Counted from the stretch's first letter, positions 23,967 through 33,671 are shown. The stretch is 35,163 bases of DNA from UBA1783 sp033808805 (GCA_033808805.1 JAPXMY010000013.1:1-35163); one strand, 5' to 3'. Notes: generated from the letters alone by a model not told the origin. Program-made: numbers and translations.

Positions 23967-24784
23967 AAGTTATTTACTTTTTCTTTGATTAATCTGATGA
24001 TTCTTTTGATAATATCGACAGTTTTATTATCGACATCTTTTAAAGGATTATATTCTACCAAATCCATTGAAATAACAGTAAAATTATCAAACAGATAATT
24101 CAGCATTACTTTTACTTCGTCAATTGACAAACCATTTTCTACCGGAGTATTGACTCCAGGGCAATGCTGGGGATCAAAAACATCTAAGTCCAGTGAAATG
24201 TGGATGGGTTTTTTAATTATTCCTTTAACTTCTTCTAAAACTTTCTGAATTGAATGTTTTTTAATATAAATATCATCATATGCATGCATATCATTGATAC
24301 TGAGATATTCTTTTTCATAGGGATCCATACTACGCGGACCTAAAAATACGATATCTTCGTTTCTTATTGCCTTATCTTCTGTTAGAGCTGAAAGTTCTGG
24401 ATAGCCATTTTTCATCAAAGTCGCCAGTGGCATACCATGTATTCTTTTGGTAATAGAAGCTTCAGGAGTGTTGATGTCAGTATGAGCATCAATCCAGACA
24501 ATAGAAACATCATGTTTTTGAATAATGGCTGAAACAGAGCCAATAGATACGGCATGATCACCACCAATTATTAAAGGAAATTGTTTCTTTTCTAAACAAT
24601 CCAAGACGGCTTGCTTAGTTTTTCGACAACAGTTATAAACTGTTTTTCTAGCGGTTTCTGCTTTCGCAAAAAAGACATCGGTATCATAAGTGATGTCGTT
24701 TTGTTTTAAATATTCAGATAGTTTTGCTGATCCTTCAATCTGACTTCCATCTTCTAAGGGGACCGCAATTATTGTAGTTTTCAT
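23963..24784 (-). CDS. Arginase-family ureohydrolase
   Basis: A 273-aa manganese ureohydrolase. Ligands are all present: GGDHA (H77), DAHTD (D99, H101, D103) and SLDLDVFDP (D199, D201). HGMPLA (116-121) is the arginase-type substrate loop, which favours arginase (RocF) over agmatinase or formiminoglutamase. It would split arginine into ornithine and urea. RBS: AAAGGTGAG. It lies downstream of the Lrp/aminotransferase pair, in the same direction, after a strong hairpin. Confidence 0.85.
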   Translation of the reverse strand: MKTTIIAVPLEDGSQIEGSAKLSEYLKQNDITYDTDVFFAKAETARKTVYNCCRKTKQAVLDCLEKKQFPLIIGGDHAVSIGSVSAIIQKHDVSIVWIDAHTDINTPEASITKRIHGMPLATLMKNGYPELSALTEDKAIRNEDIVFLGPRSMDPYEKEYLSINDMHAYDDIYIKKHSIQKVLEEVKGIIKKPIHISLDLDVFDPQHCPGVNTPVENGLSIDEVKVMLNYLFDNFTVISMDLVEYNPLKDVDNKTVDIIKRIIRLIKEKVNNF

Positions 24785-24834
24785 TTTCTCACCTTTTCAA
24801 TCATACCTTAATAATTACCTTTATTCAATTTAAA

Positions 24835-24852
24835 GCGCATCAAATGATGCGC
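24835..24852. terminator. Perfect palindrome / terminator-like hairpin
   Basis: GCGCATCA (24835-24842) pairs perfectly with TGATGCGC (24845-24852), 2-base loop. On the minus strand a TTTAAATT stretch follows. It lies between aminotransferase and arginase genes and likely ends or attenuates the aminotransferase transcript; the very short loop and weak U-tract leave room for another role such as an operator. Confidence 0.55.
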
Positions 24853-24857
24853 AGATA

Positions 24858-26024
24858 TTAAAGTGATTTTAAAAACCTTTCCAGTCTTTCGATAGCCTGT
24901 TTAATTTCTTCCAGTGAATAGGCATAGGAAATTCTAACATAACCTTCACCATCTTTGCCAAAGGCACTGCCTGGAACAAGGGCCAGATTTTCCTTGTCCA
25001 AAAGGGCTTCACAGAATTCATTGGAAGTCATGTTGGTAGACTTGATAGAAGGGAAAACATAGAATGCTCCTTCAGGCAGATGAGTCTTAAGTCCAATGCG
25101 ATTTAATTCTTTGACAATATAGTTTCTTCGCTGTTTAAAAGAAGTATACATTTCTTCAATGTCCTTATCGCCATTTTTAGCAGCTGAAATAGCTGCAAAC
25201 TGACTGGAAGTACAGGCACACATGATAGTGTATTGATGGATTTTGTTAAACATCGAAATTAACGGTTTTTCAGCCAGGATATAGCCAATTCGATAGCCAG
25301 TCATGGAATAAGCTTTAGAGAACCCATTGATGATAATGGTGTTTTCTTTTAATTCTGGAATGTTGGCAATACTGACATGTTTTTTATCATAGGTCAGTTC
25401 AGCATAGATTTCATCAGTAATAACCAGGATATTGTTATCTTTGATAAGATCGACCAAGGCCAAATAATCATCATATTCCATAATTCCACCAGTAGGATTT
25501 GATGGGAAATTGATGACAAGAGCTTTAGTTTTTTCAGTTATAGCCTTTTGAAGTTCTTCCCTTTTCAGTTTAAAGCCAGATTCTTCCTTCATGGTCAGTT
25601 CAACTACCTTGCCCTTGGCCATTTCAATAATTGGAGCATAGGCAACATAACTTGGGGTAGGCAGGATAACTTCATCGCCTTCATTTAAAAGAGCTCTTAA
25701 AACAATATCAATGGCTTCAGAGCCACCGACAGTCACCAGACATTCATTTTCTGGACTATAGCTTAAGTTGAATCGGCGTAAATAATAATTACAGATTTCC
25801 TGTCGCAACTCTAAAAGACCTTTATTGGCAGTATAGAAAGTTTTACCATTTTTGATGGCATGCATCGCAGCTTCTCTAATATGATAAGGGGTAATGAAAT
25901 CAGGTTCACCCACACCTAAAGAGATGACGCCTTTTTTAGTGCTGGCGATATCGAAAAACTTTCTAATGCCACTTGGGGCCATTTCTTTTACCTGTCTGTT
26001 AATTAATTCGTCAAATATCATCAT
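24858..26024 (-). CDS. Class I/II PLP aminotransferase (aspartate-type)
   Basis: A 388-aa fold-type I enzyme of usual length. NFPSNPTGG (N176), TDEIYAEL (D204) and INGFSKAYSMTGYRIGY (K237, the PLP Schiff-base lysine) are all in place; GVGEPDF and TVGGSEAID bind substrate and phosphate. It resembles PatA/aspartate aminotransferase Ib. It transfers amino groups between an amino acid and 2-oxoglutarate; the substrate is not certain. It is coupled to the Lrp-type regulator by a 4-base overlap, so it is the likely target of that regulator. Confidence 0.9.
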   Translation of the reverse strand: MMIFDELINRQVKEMAPSGIRKFFDIASTKKGVISLGVGEPDFITPYHIREAAMHAIKNGKTFYTANKGLLELRQEICNYYLRRFNLSYSPENECLVTVGGSEAIDIVLRALLNEGDEVILPTPSYVAYAPIIEMAKGKVVELTMKEESGFKLKREELQKAITEKTKALVINFPSNPTGGIMEYDDYLALVDLIKDNNILVITDEIYAELTYDKKHVSIANIPELKENTIIINGFSKAYSMTGYRIGYILAEKPLISMFNKIHQYTIMCACTSSQFAAISAAKNGDKDIEEMYTSFKQRRNYIVKELNRIGLKTHLPEGAFYVFPSIKSTNMTSNEFCEALLDKENLALVPGSAFGKDGEGYVRISYAYSLEEIKQAIERLERFLKSL

Positions 26025-26506
26025 AATGTCATCAACAATCTTTCTGGTTTACCATTATCTTTATTTAAAACTGCTCCCATAATTTTATACTGTTTTAAGA
26101 TAAACATAGTTTCGGTATTGTTTACTCCCTCAATTGGAGCCAGTTTATGAGCTACGAAATCTGCTATTTCACGCATTGTTGAACCGTTGATAATTAAAAT
26201 AAATTCAGTTTTACCACTTACCAGATACAATGAATCAACTTCCGGATAGCTGGCAATAATCTCAGCAATATGATCATAACCGGTATCTCTTTCAGGAGTT
26301 CCTGAGACAGCTATCATTGCTTTTACAACTTCAGTGTTGGTATTGTCCCAGTTAATGATTGTATGATAGCCGGCAATTACATTATTGTCCTCACATTTTT
26401 TAATCTGATCATTTACAGTCTTTTCATCAGTATTCAGCAAGGCGGCTAAGTCAGTTACCTCAATTCTGGCATTTTTTTCCAAAAGACTTAACATTTCTTT
26501 TAACAT
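26021..26506 (-). CDS. Lrp/AsnC-family regulator
   Basis: A 161-aa regulator with an N-terminal helix-turn-helix (about 1-45: LSLLEKNARIEVTDLAALLNTDE, then IKKCEDNNVIAGYHTIINW) and a RAM ligand-binding domain (about 60-140, with YPEVDSLYLVSGKTEFILII). Such proteins sense amino acids and often autoregulate. It shares a transcript with an aminotransferase and sits upstream of an arginase gene, so amino-acid-responsive control of that block is likely. RBS AAGGAGA; extended -10 promoter upstream. Confidence 0.9.
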   Translation of the reverse strand: MLKEMLSLLEKNARIEVTDLAALLNTDEKTVNDQIKKCEDNNVIAGYHTIINWDNTNTEVVKAMIAVSGTPERDTGYDHIAEIIASYPEVDSLYLVSGKTEFILIINGSTMREIADFVAHKLAPIEGVNNTETMFILKQYKIMGAVLNKDNGKPERLLMTL

Positions 26507-26533
26507 AATTACATTCTCCTTTTCGTTGTGAAT

Positions 26534-26542
26534 ATTATAGCA
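26534..26542 (-). promoter_or_regulatory. Extended -10 promoter (TGCTATAAT)
   Basis: TGCTATAAT on the minus strand, 28 bases before the Lrp-type regulator start, in the divergent gap facing pcrA. A palindromic operator was not obvious. Confidence 0.6.
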
Positions 26543-26635
26543 TAGATATACAAATATGGATATTTTTTATGCTGTCCAAATATTTTTCCTGACCATTTAT
26601 TTTTGCTGACACAACAAGAAGCTGTGAGTTGTTTA

Positions 26636-26644
26636 TGGTATAAT
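26636..26644 (+). promoter_or_regulatory. Extended -10 promoter (TGGTATAAT) of pcrA operon
   Basis: TGGTATAAT ends 17 bases before the pcrA ATG, without a recognisable -35. It would drive pcrA-ligA and probably the two following genes. Confidence 0.6.
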
Positions 26645-26661
26645 TAAGATGGTGATATTTT

Positions 26662-28809
26662 ATGCAGGATTATTTAAAAGGGTTAAATAAGCAACAGTTA
26701 AAAGCTACCACTACTACCAGTAAATATGTTCGCGTAGTAGCAGGAGCGGGTAGTGGGAAAACAAGAGTTCTAACCAGTAGAATTGTTTTTCTGATTAAAG
26801 AGTTTGGCATTGACCCTAAAAAGATACTGGCGATAACTTTTACCAATAAAGCTGCCAATGAAATGAAACAGCGTATTGAAAGGCAGTTGGATGGGACTTC
26901 TTTAGGGGCCCATATTTCTACCATTCATTCCTTTGCGGTCAAATTTTTAAGAAGTGAAATAAAAAGGGTTAACTATCCTTCCAATTTCCAGATTCTGGAT
27001 GGTGATGATCAGAAATCAATTTTAAACGAAGCTTATAAACTCTTTGAAATTGATAAGAAAGATTTTAATGTCAATGCCACACTGGACTATATCTCCAACA
27101 ATAAAGTAGCTGGAATTACTTATGAAGCAGCTATGCAGAGAGCCTATAGTTACTATTATGAAATGCTGGCAAAAATATATAGATATTATTTAGAAAGATG
27201 TCATCAGATGTATGGTTTGGATTTTGATGATTTACTTTTGTTTACCAATAGAATTCTAAAAGCCAATCCTGATGTCAGAAGCAGGTGGCAGAAAAGATTT
27301 GAATATATCCTGGTTGATGAGTTTCAGGACATTGATAATGTTCAGTATGAGATGATTGAACTTTTATGTAATGAATCTACCAGTGTCTTTGTGGTCGGTG
27401 ATCCTGATCAGACAATTTATACCTGGCGAGGTGCCAATATCAATATCATCATGGATTTTGAGAAAAATTTTGAAGGAACAGAAACAATTTATTTAAATCA
27501 GAACTACCGTTCAACACAGAATATTTTAAATGGAGCCAACAGTCTGATAGCCTACAATAAAAATCGTTTGAAAAAAGATTTGTTTACCGAAAACAGCCAG
27601 GGACAGAAAATTGTTCATTTTACGGCTGCCAGCGATGATTTAGAAGCTGAGTATGTGGTCAGTAAAATTTTCGCCCTGGAAAAGGAAGGGGTAGAATATA
27701 ATGACATCGCTATTTTATATCGCAGTTCCTATCTTTCAAGAGCGATTGAAAAACAGCTGATGAATGTCAAGATTCCTTATATTCTGTATGGTGGAGTCAG
27801 ATTCTATGATCGTGCAGAAATCAAGGATATGCTGTCATATTTAAGAATGTTGACAACTCAGGATGACTTATCGTTTAAAAGAATTGTCAATACCCCAAAA
27901 AGAGGCATTGGTAAAAAAACAGTCGATGATTTATTTGATGTTGCCAGAAGTAACAGAGTAAAGATGATTGATGCCATTGATTTGTTTGATGGTCCAGCTA
28001 GAAAAAAATTGACTGCCTTTAAAGAGATGGTTGAAGACTGGAATAAACGAGCGGAAAAAATGAATGTTGAAGAGATGTTTCAGATGTTATTTGAAGAAAG
28101 TGATTATCGTTATACTTTAGAGAGCAGTAAAGATCCCTTTGATGCGGAAAGACTGGAAAACGTTAAGGAATTGATGAATGATATCGTTACCTACAAAAAT
28201 GAAAATCCTGAAGCAACCTTAGATGATTATCTGAACAATGTCAGCCTGTATACTGATATTCAGGCCGATCGAAGCGGAAGATTTGTTTCTTTGATGACTA
28301 TTCATGGAGCCAAGGGTCTAGAGTTTGACAATGTCTTTATTATTGGGATGTCAGAATATGTTTTCCCTTCGGCTAAAACTCTGGATGAGGGTATAACAGG
28401 TCTGGAAGAGGAAAGAAGACTGGCTTATGTTGCCTATACCAGAGCGAAAAAACGTCTATATCTGACTGATAATATGGGTTACTCTTTTACTACCGCCATG
28501 TCCAAGGAAACAAGTAGATTTGTCAGGGAGATTGATGATCAGTATATCCAAAAATCAGGGTATGCTTCCTATAATCCTATAAGAGAAACCGAAAAGATAT
28601 TTAATCCTGATGTGTCATTTACAGTCACTAAAAAATCTAAAATAAAAACCAAATATAAACCAGGGGATATCGTAATACATGAGTACTTTGGTGAAGGAGA
28701 GGTTATTTCAGTGGAAAATAATTTGTTTGCCAAGATTGCCTTTGAATATCCACATATGGTTAAAACAATAGTTATAAATACCCCAAAACTGTACAAAAAA
28801 GGAGATTGA
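26662..28809 (+). CDS. pcrA: ATP-dependent DNA helicase PcrA/UvrD
   Basis: A 715-aa superfamily 1A helicase (3'-5'). Motifs in order: Q motif (NKQQLKA), Walker A GAGSGKT (K33), TFTNKAA, VDEFQDID (Walker B, about 218-225), GDPDQTIYTWRGA, NYRSTQNIL, and IHGAKGLEFDNVFI near the C-terminal half. A small C-terminal Tudor-like domain (PGDIVIHEYFGEGEVISVEN) is typical of PcrA and contacts RNA polymerase. It acts in repair and clearing of protein-DNA complexes. The stop overlaps a possible TTG; ligA follows 2 bases later, as in many Firmicutes. Confidence 0.95.
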   Translation: MQDYLKGLNKQQLKATTTTSKYVRVVAGAGSGKTRVLTSRIVFLIKEFGIDPKKILAITFTNKAANEMKQRIERQLDGTSLGAHISTIHSFAVKFLRSEIKRVNYPSNFQILDGDDQKSILNEAYKLFEIDKKDFNVNATLDYISNNKVAGITYEAAMQRAYSYYYEMLAKIYRYYLERCHQMYGLDFDDLLLFTNRILKANPDVRSRWQKRFEYILVDEFQDIDNVQYEMIELLCNESTSVFVVGDPDQTIYTWRGANINIIMDFEKNFEGTETIYLNQNYRSTQNILNGANSLIAYNKNRLKKDLFTENSQGQKIVHFTAASDDLEAEYVVSKIFALEKEGVEYNDIAILYRSSYLSRAIEKQLMNVKIPYILYGGVRFYDRAEIKDMLSYLRMLTTQDDLSFKRIVNTPKRGIGKKTVDDLFDVARSNRVKMIDAIDLFDGPARKKLTAFKEMVEDWNKRAEKMNVEEMFQMLFEESDYRYTLESSKDPFDAERLENVKELMNDIVTYKNENPEATLDDYLNNVSLYTDIQADRSGRFVSLMTIHGAKGLEFDNVFIIGMSEYVFPSAKTLDEGITGLEEERRLAYVAYTRAKKRLYLTDNMGYSFTTAMSKETSRFVREIDDQYIQKSGYASYNPIRETEKIFNPDVSFTVTKKSKIKTKYKPGDIVIHEYFGEGEVISVENNLFAKIAFEYPHMVKTIVINTPKLYKKGD

Positions 28810-28811
28810 AG

Positions 28812-30818
28812 ATGTCAGAAACAAAAAACCGTATTAAAGAGTTGAGAACTCTGCTGAATAAATATAACTATCAATATTATGTTCTGGCTGCTCCAAGTGT
28901 TTCGGATTATGAATTTGATATGCTGCTTAAAGAACTTAAAGAACTGGAAGAAGCTCATCCAGAGTTTTATGATGTCAATTCACCAACCAATAGAGTTGGG
29001 GGCTATGTTTCCAGTGGCTTTGAAAAGGTCGTCCATCAGGTCAGTATGCTTTCTTTAGGCAACAGCTACAACAGGGAAGATATTTTAGCTTTCCATAATC
29101 GTATTGTCAATGAAATAAAAGAAGTTGAATATGTAGTGGAATTAAAGGTTGATGGTCTGGCCATGTCGCTGATTTATGAAAATGGCAGATTTATCAAGGC
29201 TGTTACCAGAGGTGATGGAACTGTTGGTGAAGATGTCACAAGCAACGTCAGAACTGTTCGTTCAATTCCAATGGAAATAGAATATCAGGGTCGCCTAGAT
29301 GTTCGCGGGGAAATCTATATGCCTAAAGATGTCTTTGAAAGAATAAATAAGGAAAAAGAGAAAAATGGTGAAGCTCTTTTTGCCAATCCAAGAAATGGAG
29401 CAGCAGGTTCAATCAGACAACTGGATTCAGCTATAGCCGCCAAAAGAGGTCTGCAGGGTTATTGGTATCACTTACCTGAAGCTTTAGAGATGGGAATAGA
29501 TACTCATGAAAATGCCTTGTTATTTTTGGAAAAGCAAGGATTTAAAGTCAACCCTTTAAGGCTGGTCAGCAAAGATATCAATGAAGTATGGAATTTCATC
29601 AATGATATTGGAGAAAAGAGAAATGATTTACCATATGAAATTGATGGTATGGTAATCAAGGTAAATAATTTAAAAACACAGGTAGATCTGGGTTATACAG
29701 CTAAATATCCTAAATGGGCAATTGCTTATAAATTCCCGGCTCAGCAGGTGGTTACTGAGGTGCTGGATATTTTCTGTACTGTGGGAAGAACTGGCAAGGT
29801 AACTCCTAATGCCCGTTTTAGACCAGTCAGTGTAGCTCAGACTACAGTTGAGTATGCGACACTGCACAATGATGATTTTATTAAACAAAAAGATATCAGA
29901 GTCGGTGATGCGGTAGTAATTCATAAAGCTGGCGATATTATCCCGGAAGTTGTTAAGGTTCTTTTAGATAAAAGACCTGAAGGACTTAAAGCTTTCCAGT
30001 TTCCTGAAAACTGTCCAGTCTGTGGGGAAAAACTGCATCGTTATTTAGATGGTGCTGATTATTATTGTCAGAATATTGATTGTCCAGCGGTAATAGTTAC
30101 CAGTATCACTCATTTTGGCAGCCGTGATGCCATGAACATTGAAGGTTTAGGAGAAAAAACGGTTGAAACATTCCACAAAGAGGGTCTGTTAAATAATGTA
30201 GAAGATATCTATCTTTTAAAAAATCATCAGGATACTATTGTCAATATCGAAAAAATGGGAGAAAAGTCTTTTGCCAACTTAGTAAAAGCAATTGAAAACA
30301 GCAAGAAAAATAATCTGGATAAACTAATCTTTGGTTTAGGAATCAAACATATCGGAGCCAAGGCCGCTCTTACATTGGCTAAACATTTCAAAAATATGGA
30401 TTGTTTAATGCAAGCTACCATGGAAGAGTTAACTTCAATAAATGAGGTTGGTGAAGTGATGGCTGACAGTGTTATTTCCTTTTTCCAGGACGACAACAAT
30501 GTAGAGCTGATTAACAATTTAAAACAACATGGCGTAAATATGAACTACATGTCATCAGAAACATATACCAGTATTTTCACCGACAAAACAGTTGTCCTGA
30601 CTGGAACGCTGAGCAGCTTAACCAGAAATCAGGCAACCGAATATTTAAACAGGTTGCAGGCCAAGGTAACTGGCTCAGTTTCTAAAAGTACAGACTACCT
30701 TATTTATGGAACAGATGCCGGCAGTAAGTACAACAGGGCAGTTGAACTAAATGTCCAATTGCTGACTGAACAGGACCTGGTGGATGAATTAATTAAGGTA
30801 GGATTGTTGCAACAATAG
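28812..30818 (+). CDS. ligA: NAD-dependent DNA ligase LigA
   Basis: A 668-aa ligase of normal length. Start ATG 28812 with GGAG 7 bases before it (an upstream TTG at 28806 lies beyond a good spacing). Domains: Ia NAD-binding (YNYQYYVL..PSVSDYEFD), nucleotidyl transferase with catalytic K112 in LKVDG, OB fold, a four-Cys zinc finger (CPVCGEKL...CQNIDC), helix-hairpin-helix repeats and a C-terminal BRCT domain (VVLTGTLSSLTRNQATEYL). It seals nicks in replication and repair. Directly follows pcrA. Confidence 0.96.
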   Translation: MSETKNRIKELRTLLNKYNYQYYVLAAPSVSDYEFDMLLKELKELEEAHPEFYDVNSPTNRVGGYVSSGFEKVVHQVSMLSLGNSYNREDILAFHNRIVNEIKEVEYVVELKVDGLAMSLIYENGRFIKAVTRGDGTVGEDVTSNVRTVRSIPMEIEYQGRLDVRGEIYMPKDVFERINKEKEKNGEALFANPRNGAAGSIRQLDSAIAAKRGLQGYWYHLPEALEMGIDTHENALLFLEKQGFKVNPLRLVSKDINEVWNFINDIGEKRNDLPYEIDGMVIKVNNLKTQVDLGYTAKYPKWAIAYKFPAQQVVTEVLDIFCTVGRTGKVTPNARFRPVSVAQTTVEYATLHNDDFIKQKDIRVGDAVVIHKAGDIIPEVVKVLLDKRPEGLKAFQFPENCPVCGEKLHRYLDGADYYCQNIDCPAVIVTSITHFGSRDAMNIEGLGEKTVETFHKEGLLNNVEDIYLLKNHQDTIVNIEKMGEKSFANLVKAIENSKKNNLDKLIFGLGIKHIGAKAALTLAKHFKNMDCLMQATMEELTSINEVGEVMADSVISFFQDDNNVELINNLKQHGVNMNYMSSETYTSIFTDKTVVLTGTLSSLTRNQATEYLNRLQAKVTGSVSKSTDYLIYGTDAGSKYNRAVELNVQLLTEQDLVDELIKVGLLQQ

Positions 30819-30857
30819 GAATTTGTAGTAAAATAGATATGTTAGTAGGTGATTATT

Positions 30858-32135
30858 ATGGCAAGAAAAAAAGTAATGTTTGAAATAAATGATGAAGAGA
30901 AAACTCTGGAGCAGCCAGCTATAGAAGATGAAGAAAGAATTTTTGAAGAAGTTATTTCAGATGAGGTATCTTCAACAGATAAAGATGATACAAAGTTTTT
31001 TGAAGTTGAAAGTGAAGACTCTTTAGAAGAATCATTTTTGGAAAACGAAGAACCTGCTTCAGAAGAAGCAATTTCAGCAGATGAAGGTGACACAAAAATC
31101 TTTGAAGTTGAAAGTGATATAGATTTAGAACAACCAGAAGAAGTTTTAGAAACAGCATCTTCAATGGAAGAAGAAACGTTAGAGCAACCAACTTTAAGTG
31201 ATGATGAACTATTTTTGGGCTTATCGTCAGCAGCTGAAGAAGATACTAAAATCTTTGAAGTTGAAAGTGATATAGATTCAGAACAGCCAGAAGAAGTTTT
31301 AGAAACAATATCTTCAATGGAAGAAGAAATATTAGAACAACCAACTATAAATGATGATGAACTATTTTTGGGCTTAACATCAGCAGCTGAAGAAGGAGAT
31401 ACTAAAATATTTGAAAAAGTTGAAGATGATCAAGAATTAGAACAATCAGAAGCAATAGTAGAAGCAAATACGGAAGAGACAAAAGAAAATAAAATGAAAA
31501 AGAAACCAGCGGGGCAACCAAGAAAAATAAGAAGGAAAAAGAAAGAGAAACTAGGATTTAACTGGTTTTTCTGGATTAGCCTGATTGTGATCTCTATTCC
31601 TGTTGTCTACTTTATTTCGTTACTGGTTGAAGCAAGTAAAGTAAGTCATCTTCCTATTTTAGGTGATAGAATTAAAAATACTGTTGTTTATACAATTAAC
31701 GAAAGTGATATTAATTACATTTCTACAACTGTCAAGCAATTGGAAGGTGTTGAAGATGCAGAAGTTAATCTGATTGTTGAAACACTAAGAATTACGGTTG
31801 ATGTAAATAATGATTATACTGAAGAACAGATACAGGAACTTATCTTGAGTATTTATACTATTGTTGATGAAAAGATTCCTATTGCCACTTATTTCACTAG
31901 AGATGGTGACTATAAGCAGTATGATTTAGATATTATGGCTTTCACTGATATTAACAGTGAAGAAATAATTATCATTAATCTTATAAAAAATGGAAGTATG
32001 GAAGAGTATTCAGTTCAAGTCTTATCACGTCCGATTAATCCAGAACTGGTTGATAGACTGAAAGAGGAACAGAATCCAGAAAAAGAGGAAGTACAGCCTG
32101 AACAAGAAGGCGAGTTTGATGCTGAAGCAGAATAA
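30858..32135 (+). CDS. Single-pass membrane protein with acidic repeats
   Basis: A 425-aa protein (start ATG 30858, MARKKVMFEIND, TAGGTGA 5 bases before; a GTG at 30849 is also in frame). Residues about 1-205 are extremely acidic and repetitive: DTKIFEVES recurs, two full 51-residue units begin at 31089 and 31242, with partial copies on both sides. A basic patch (KKKPAGQPRKIRRKKKEK) precedes one transmembrane helix (about 240-262). The outside domain (about 265-400) contains TVKQLEGVEDAEVNLIVETL, a beta-alpha-beta-like pattern that could be POTRA-like. I do not recognise the family. It lies between ligA and rlmD, where relatives often have camS/gatCAB. Confidence 0.72.
   Translation: MARKKVMFEINDEEKTLEQPAIEDEERIFEEVISDEVSSTDKDDTKFFEVESEDSLEESFLENEEPASEEAISADEGDTKIFEVESDIDLEQPEEVLETASSMEEETLEQPTLSDDELFLGLSSAAEEDTKIFEVESDIDSEQPEEVLETISSMEEEILEQPTINDDELFLGLTSAAEEGDTKIFEKVEDDQELEQSEAIVEANTEETKENKMKKKPAGQPRKIRRKKKEKLGFNWFFWISLIVISIPVVYFISLLVEASKVSHLPILGDRIKNTVVYTINESDINYISTTVKQLEGVEDAEVNLIVETLRITVDVNNDYTEEQIQELILSIYTIVDEKIPIATYFTRDGDYKQYDLDIMAFTDINSEEIIIINLIKNGSMEEYSVQVLSRPINPELVDRLKEEQNPEKEEVQPEQEGEFDAEAE
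31089..31415 (+). repeat. 153-bp in-frame repeats (51-aa units)
   Basis: Units starting GA(C/T)AC(A/T)AAAAT at 31089 and 31242 (153 bases apart) are nearly identical in sequence; a third partial unit starts at 31398 after one extra codon, and a diverged one near 30987. The repeats encode DTKIFEVES...EQPEEVLET...DDELFLGL blocks. Confidence 0.8.
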
Positions 32136-32144
32136 TAAAATACT

Positions 32145-33572
32145 ATGCTAGTAAAAAATCAGATAATTGAAGGGAAATGTACAGATTATACTTATAATGG
32201 ATTAGGTGTCGTTAAATATGACACCTTTTGTATATTTGTCAAGGATATGGCAATAGATGAAGTGGGAGAGATTATTATTACAGCTGTCAGAAAAGATTTC
32301 TGTTATGGTCGTCTATTAAAGATAATTGAAACTTCAAAAAAGCGAGTGGAACCGGTCTGTCTAATTTCTAAACCTTGCGGAGGATGTCAGATTCAACATC
32401 TCTGTTATTTAGAGCAATTATCCTTTAAACAGAATCATGTCCAGAATGTAATTAGGAAAATTGCTAAAATTGACAATATAGTTAAGGATATTATTGGAAG
32501 TAAAAATCCCTATGGTTATCGAAACAAGGTAATACTTCCGGTTTCTACCGATAAAAATGGTAATATTATCGTTGGTTTTTATCGTTATAACTCCAATGAC
32601 ATTATTCCTTTGGGAAACTGCTATTTACAGTCAGAAAAAGCTAATAGAGTAGTCAATAGATTAAAAAAACTATTTGAAAAAAATCAGCTTCATAAAAATA
32701 TCCGATATATTATGCTGAGAGATATGGATAAAACTGATGAGTTGATGCTGGTTTTAGTGACATATCAAAAAGAAGTGGATTTAAAAGATGTGGTAAAAGA
32801 AATCGTCAGATTTGAACCAACTATAAAATCGGTCATTCAAAATATCAATGGTGAAAAAACAAATGTAATCCTGTCAGATGAAAGTGAATTGTTATATGGC
32901 AGCGAATATATTCAAGATGAATTATGTGGTTTGACATTTAATATTTCTGCTCATTCTTTCTATCAGGTGAACAATTTTCAAACCGAAGTACTATATAACA
33001 AGGTCGTTTCGCTGGCAAAACTGTCTAAAGAAGATACCGTATTAGATATGTATTGTGGAGTGGGTACAATAGGTTTAGTTTTAAGCAAATATTGTAAAGA
33101 AGTCATCGGTATTGAAATTGTAGAACAGGCTGTTATTGATGCCAGAGAAAACGCGAAAATCAACGACATTGAAAATGCCACCTTTATTTGTGGAGATGCG
33201 GAAAAGGTTTCTAAGAAATTATTAAAAGAAGGAAAACATTTTGACTGTATTATTGTCGATCCCCCAAGAAAAGGATGCTCCAAACAAACAATTCAAACTT
33301 TAATAGATTTAAACAGTGAAAAGATTATCTATGTGTCTTGTGATCCATCGACTTTAGCAAGAGATTTAGCCTTACTTAAAGACCATTACAGTATTGAAGT
33401 AATTCAACCTGTAGATATGTTTCCACAGACTTATCATGTGGAGACGGTTGCTTTATTGTCCAAACTAAACACAGAGAATCATTTAGATATAGAAATAGGT
33501 GAAGATGAATTATCAAAAATTGACTTTTCAAAAGATGCAACTTATGGAGAAATTAAAAAGTATGTGTTATAG
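32145..33572 (+). CDS. rlmD: 23S rRNA (uracil-C5)-methyltransferase RlmD-type
   Basis: A 475-aa protein: N-terminal TRAM-like domain (1-60), Fe-S cluster cysteines C72, C78, C81, C87 (CLISKPCGGCQIQHLC), SAM-binding LDMYCGVGTIGLV, IIVDPPRKGC and the nucleophile C399 in YVSCDPSTLARD. It methylates uracil 5 in 23S rRNA (RlmD/RlmCD class). The C-terminus ends FSKDATYGEIKKYVL, the start of a longer extension seen in relatives; a TAG cuts it off. No good ribosome site is seen; it is probably coupled to the gene ending 9 bases before. Confidence 0.9.
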   Translation: MLVKNQIIEGKCTDYTYNGLGVVKYDTFCIFVKDMAIDEVGEIIITAVRKDFCYGRLLKIIETSKKRVEPVCLISKPCGGCQIQHLCYLEQLSFKQNHVQNVIRKIAKIDNIVKDIIGSKNPYGYRNKVILPVSTDKNGNIIVGFYRYNSNDIIPLGNCYLQSEKANRVVNRLKKLFEKNQLHKNIRYIMLRDMDKTDELMLVLVTYQKEVDLKDVVKEIVRFEPTIKSVIQNINGEKTNVILSDESELLYGSEYIQDELCGLTFNISAHSFYQVNNFQTEVLYNKVVSLAKLSKEDTVLDMYCGVGTIGLVLSKYCKEVIGIEIVEQAVIDARENAKINDIENATFICGDAEKVSKKLLKEGKHFDCIIVDPPRKGCSKQTIQTLIDLNSEKIIYVSCDPSTLARDLALLKDHYSIEVIQPVDMFPQTYHVETVALLSKLNTENHLDIEIGEDELSKIDFSKDATYGEIKKYVL

Positions 33573-33671
33573 AAAATCCAAGCTAGATATAAGTTTATAT
33601 AACTTAAAAAAGGCATACGAATTGGGAGTAAAATTAAGCAAATAAAGTTAAGTTGAAATTAATATATTTTT

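Noticed and set aside
33612..33622. CATACGAATT match to the repeats at 12593 as a second att site
   Set aside because: Ten AT-rich bases can match by chance in 35 kb, and this site lies in the probable rlmD remainder with no phage genes beside it.
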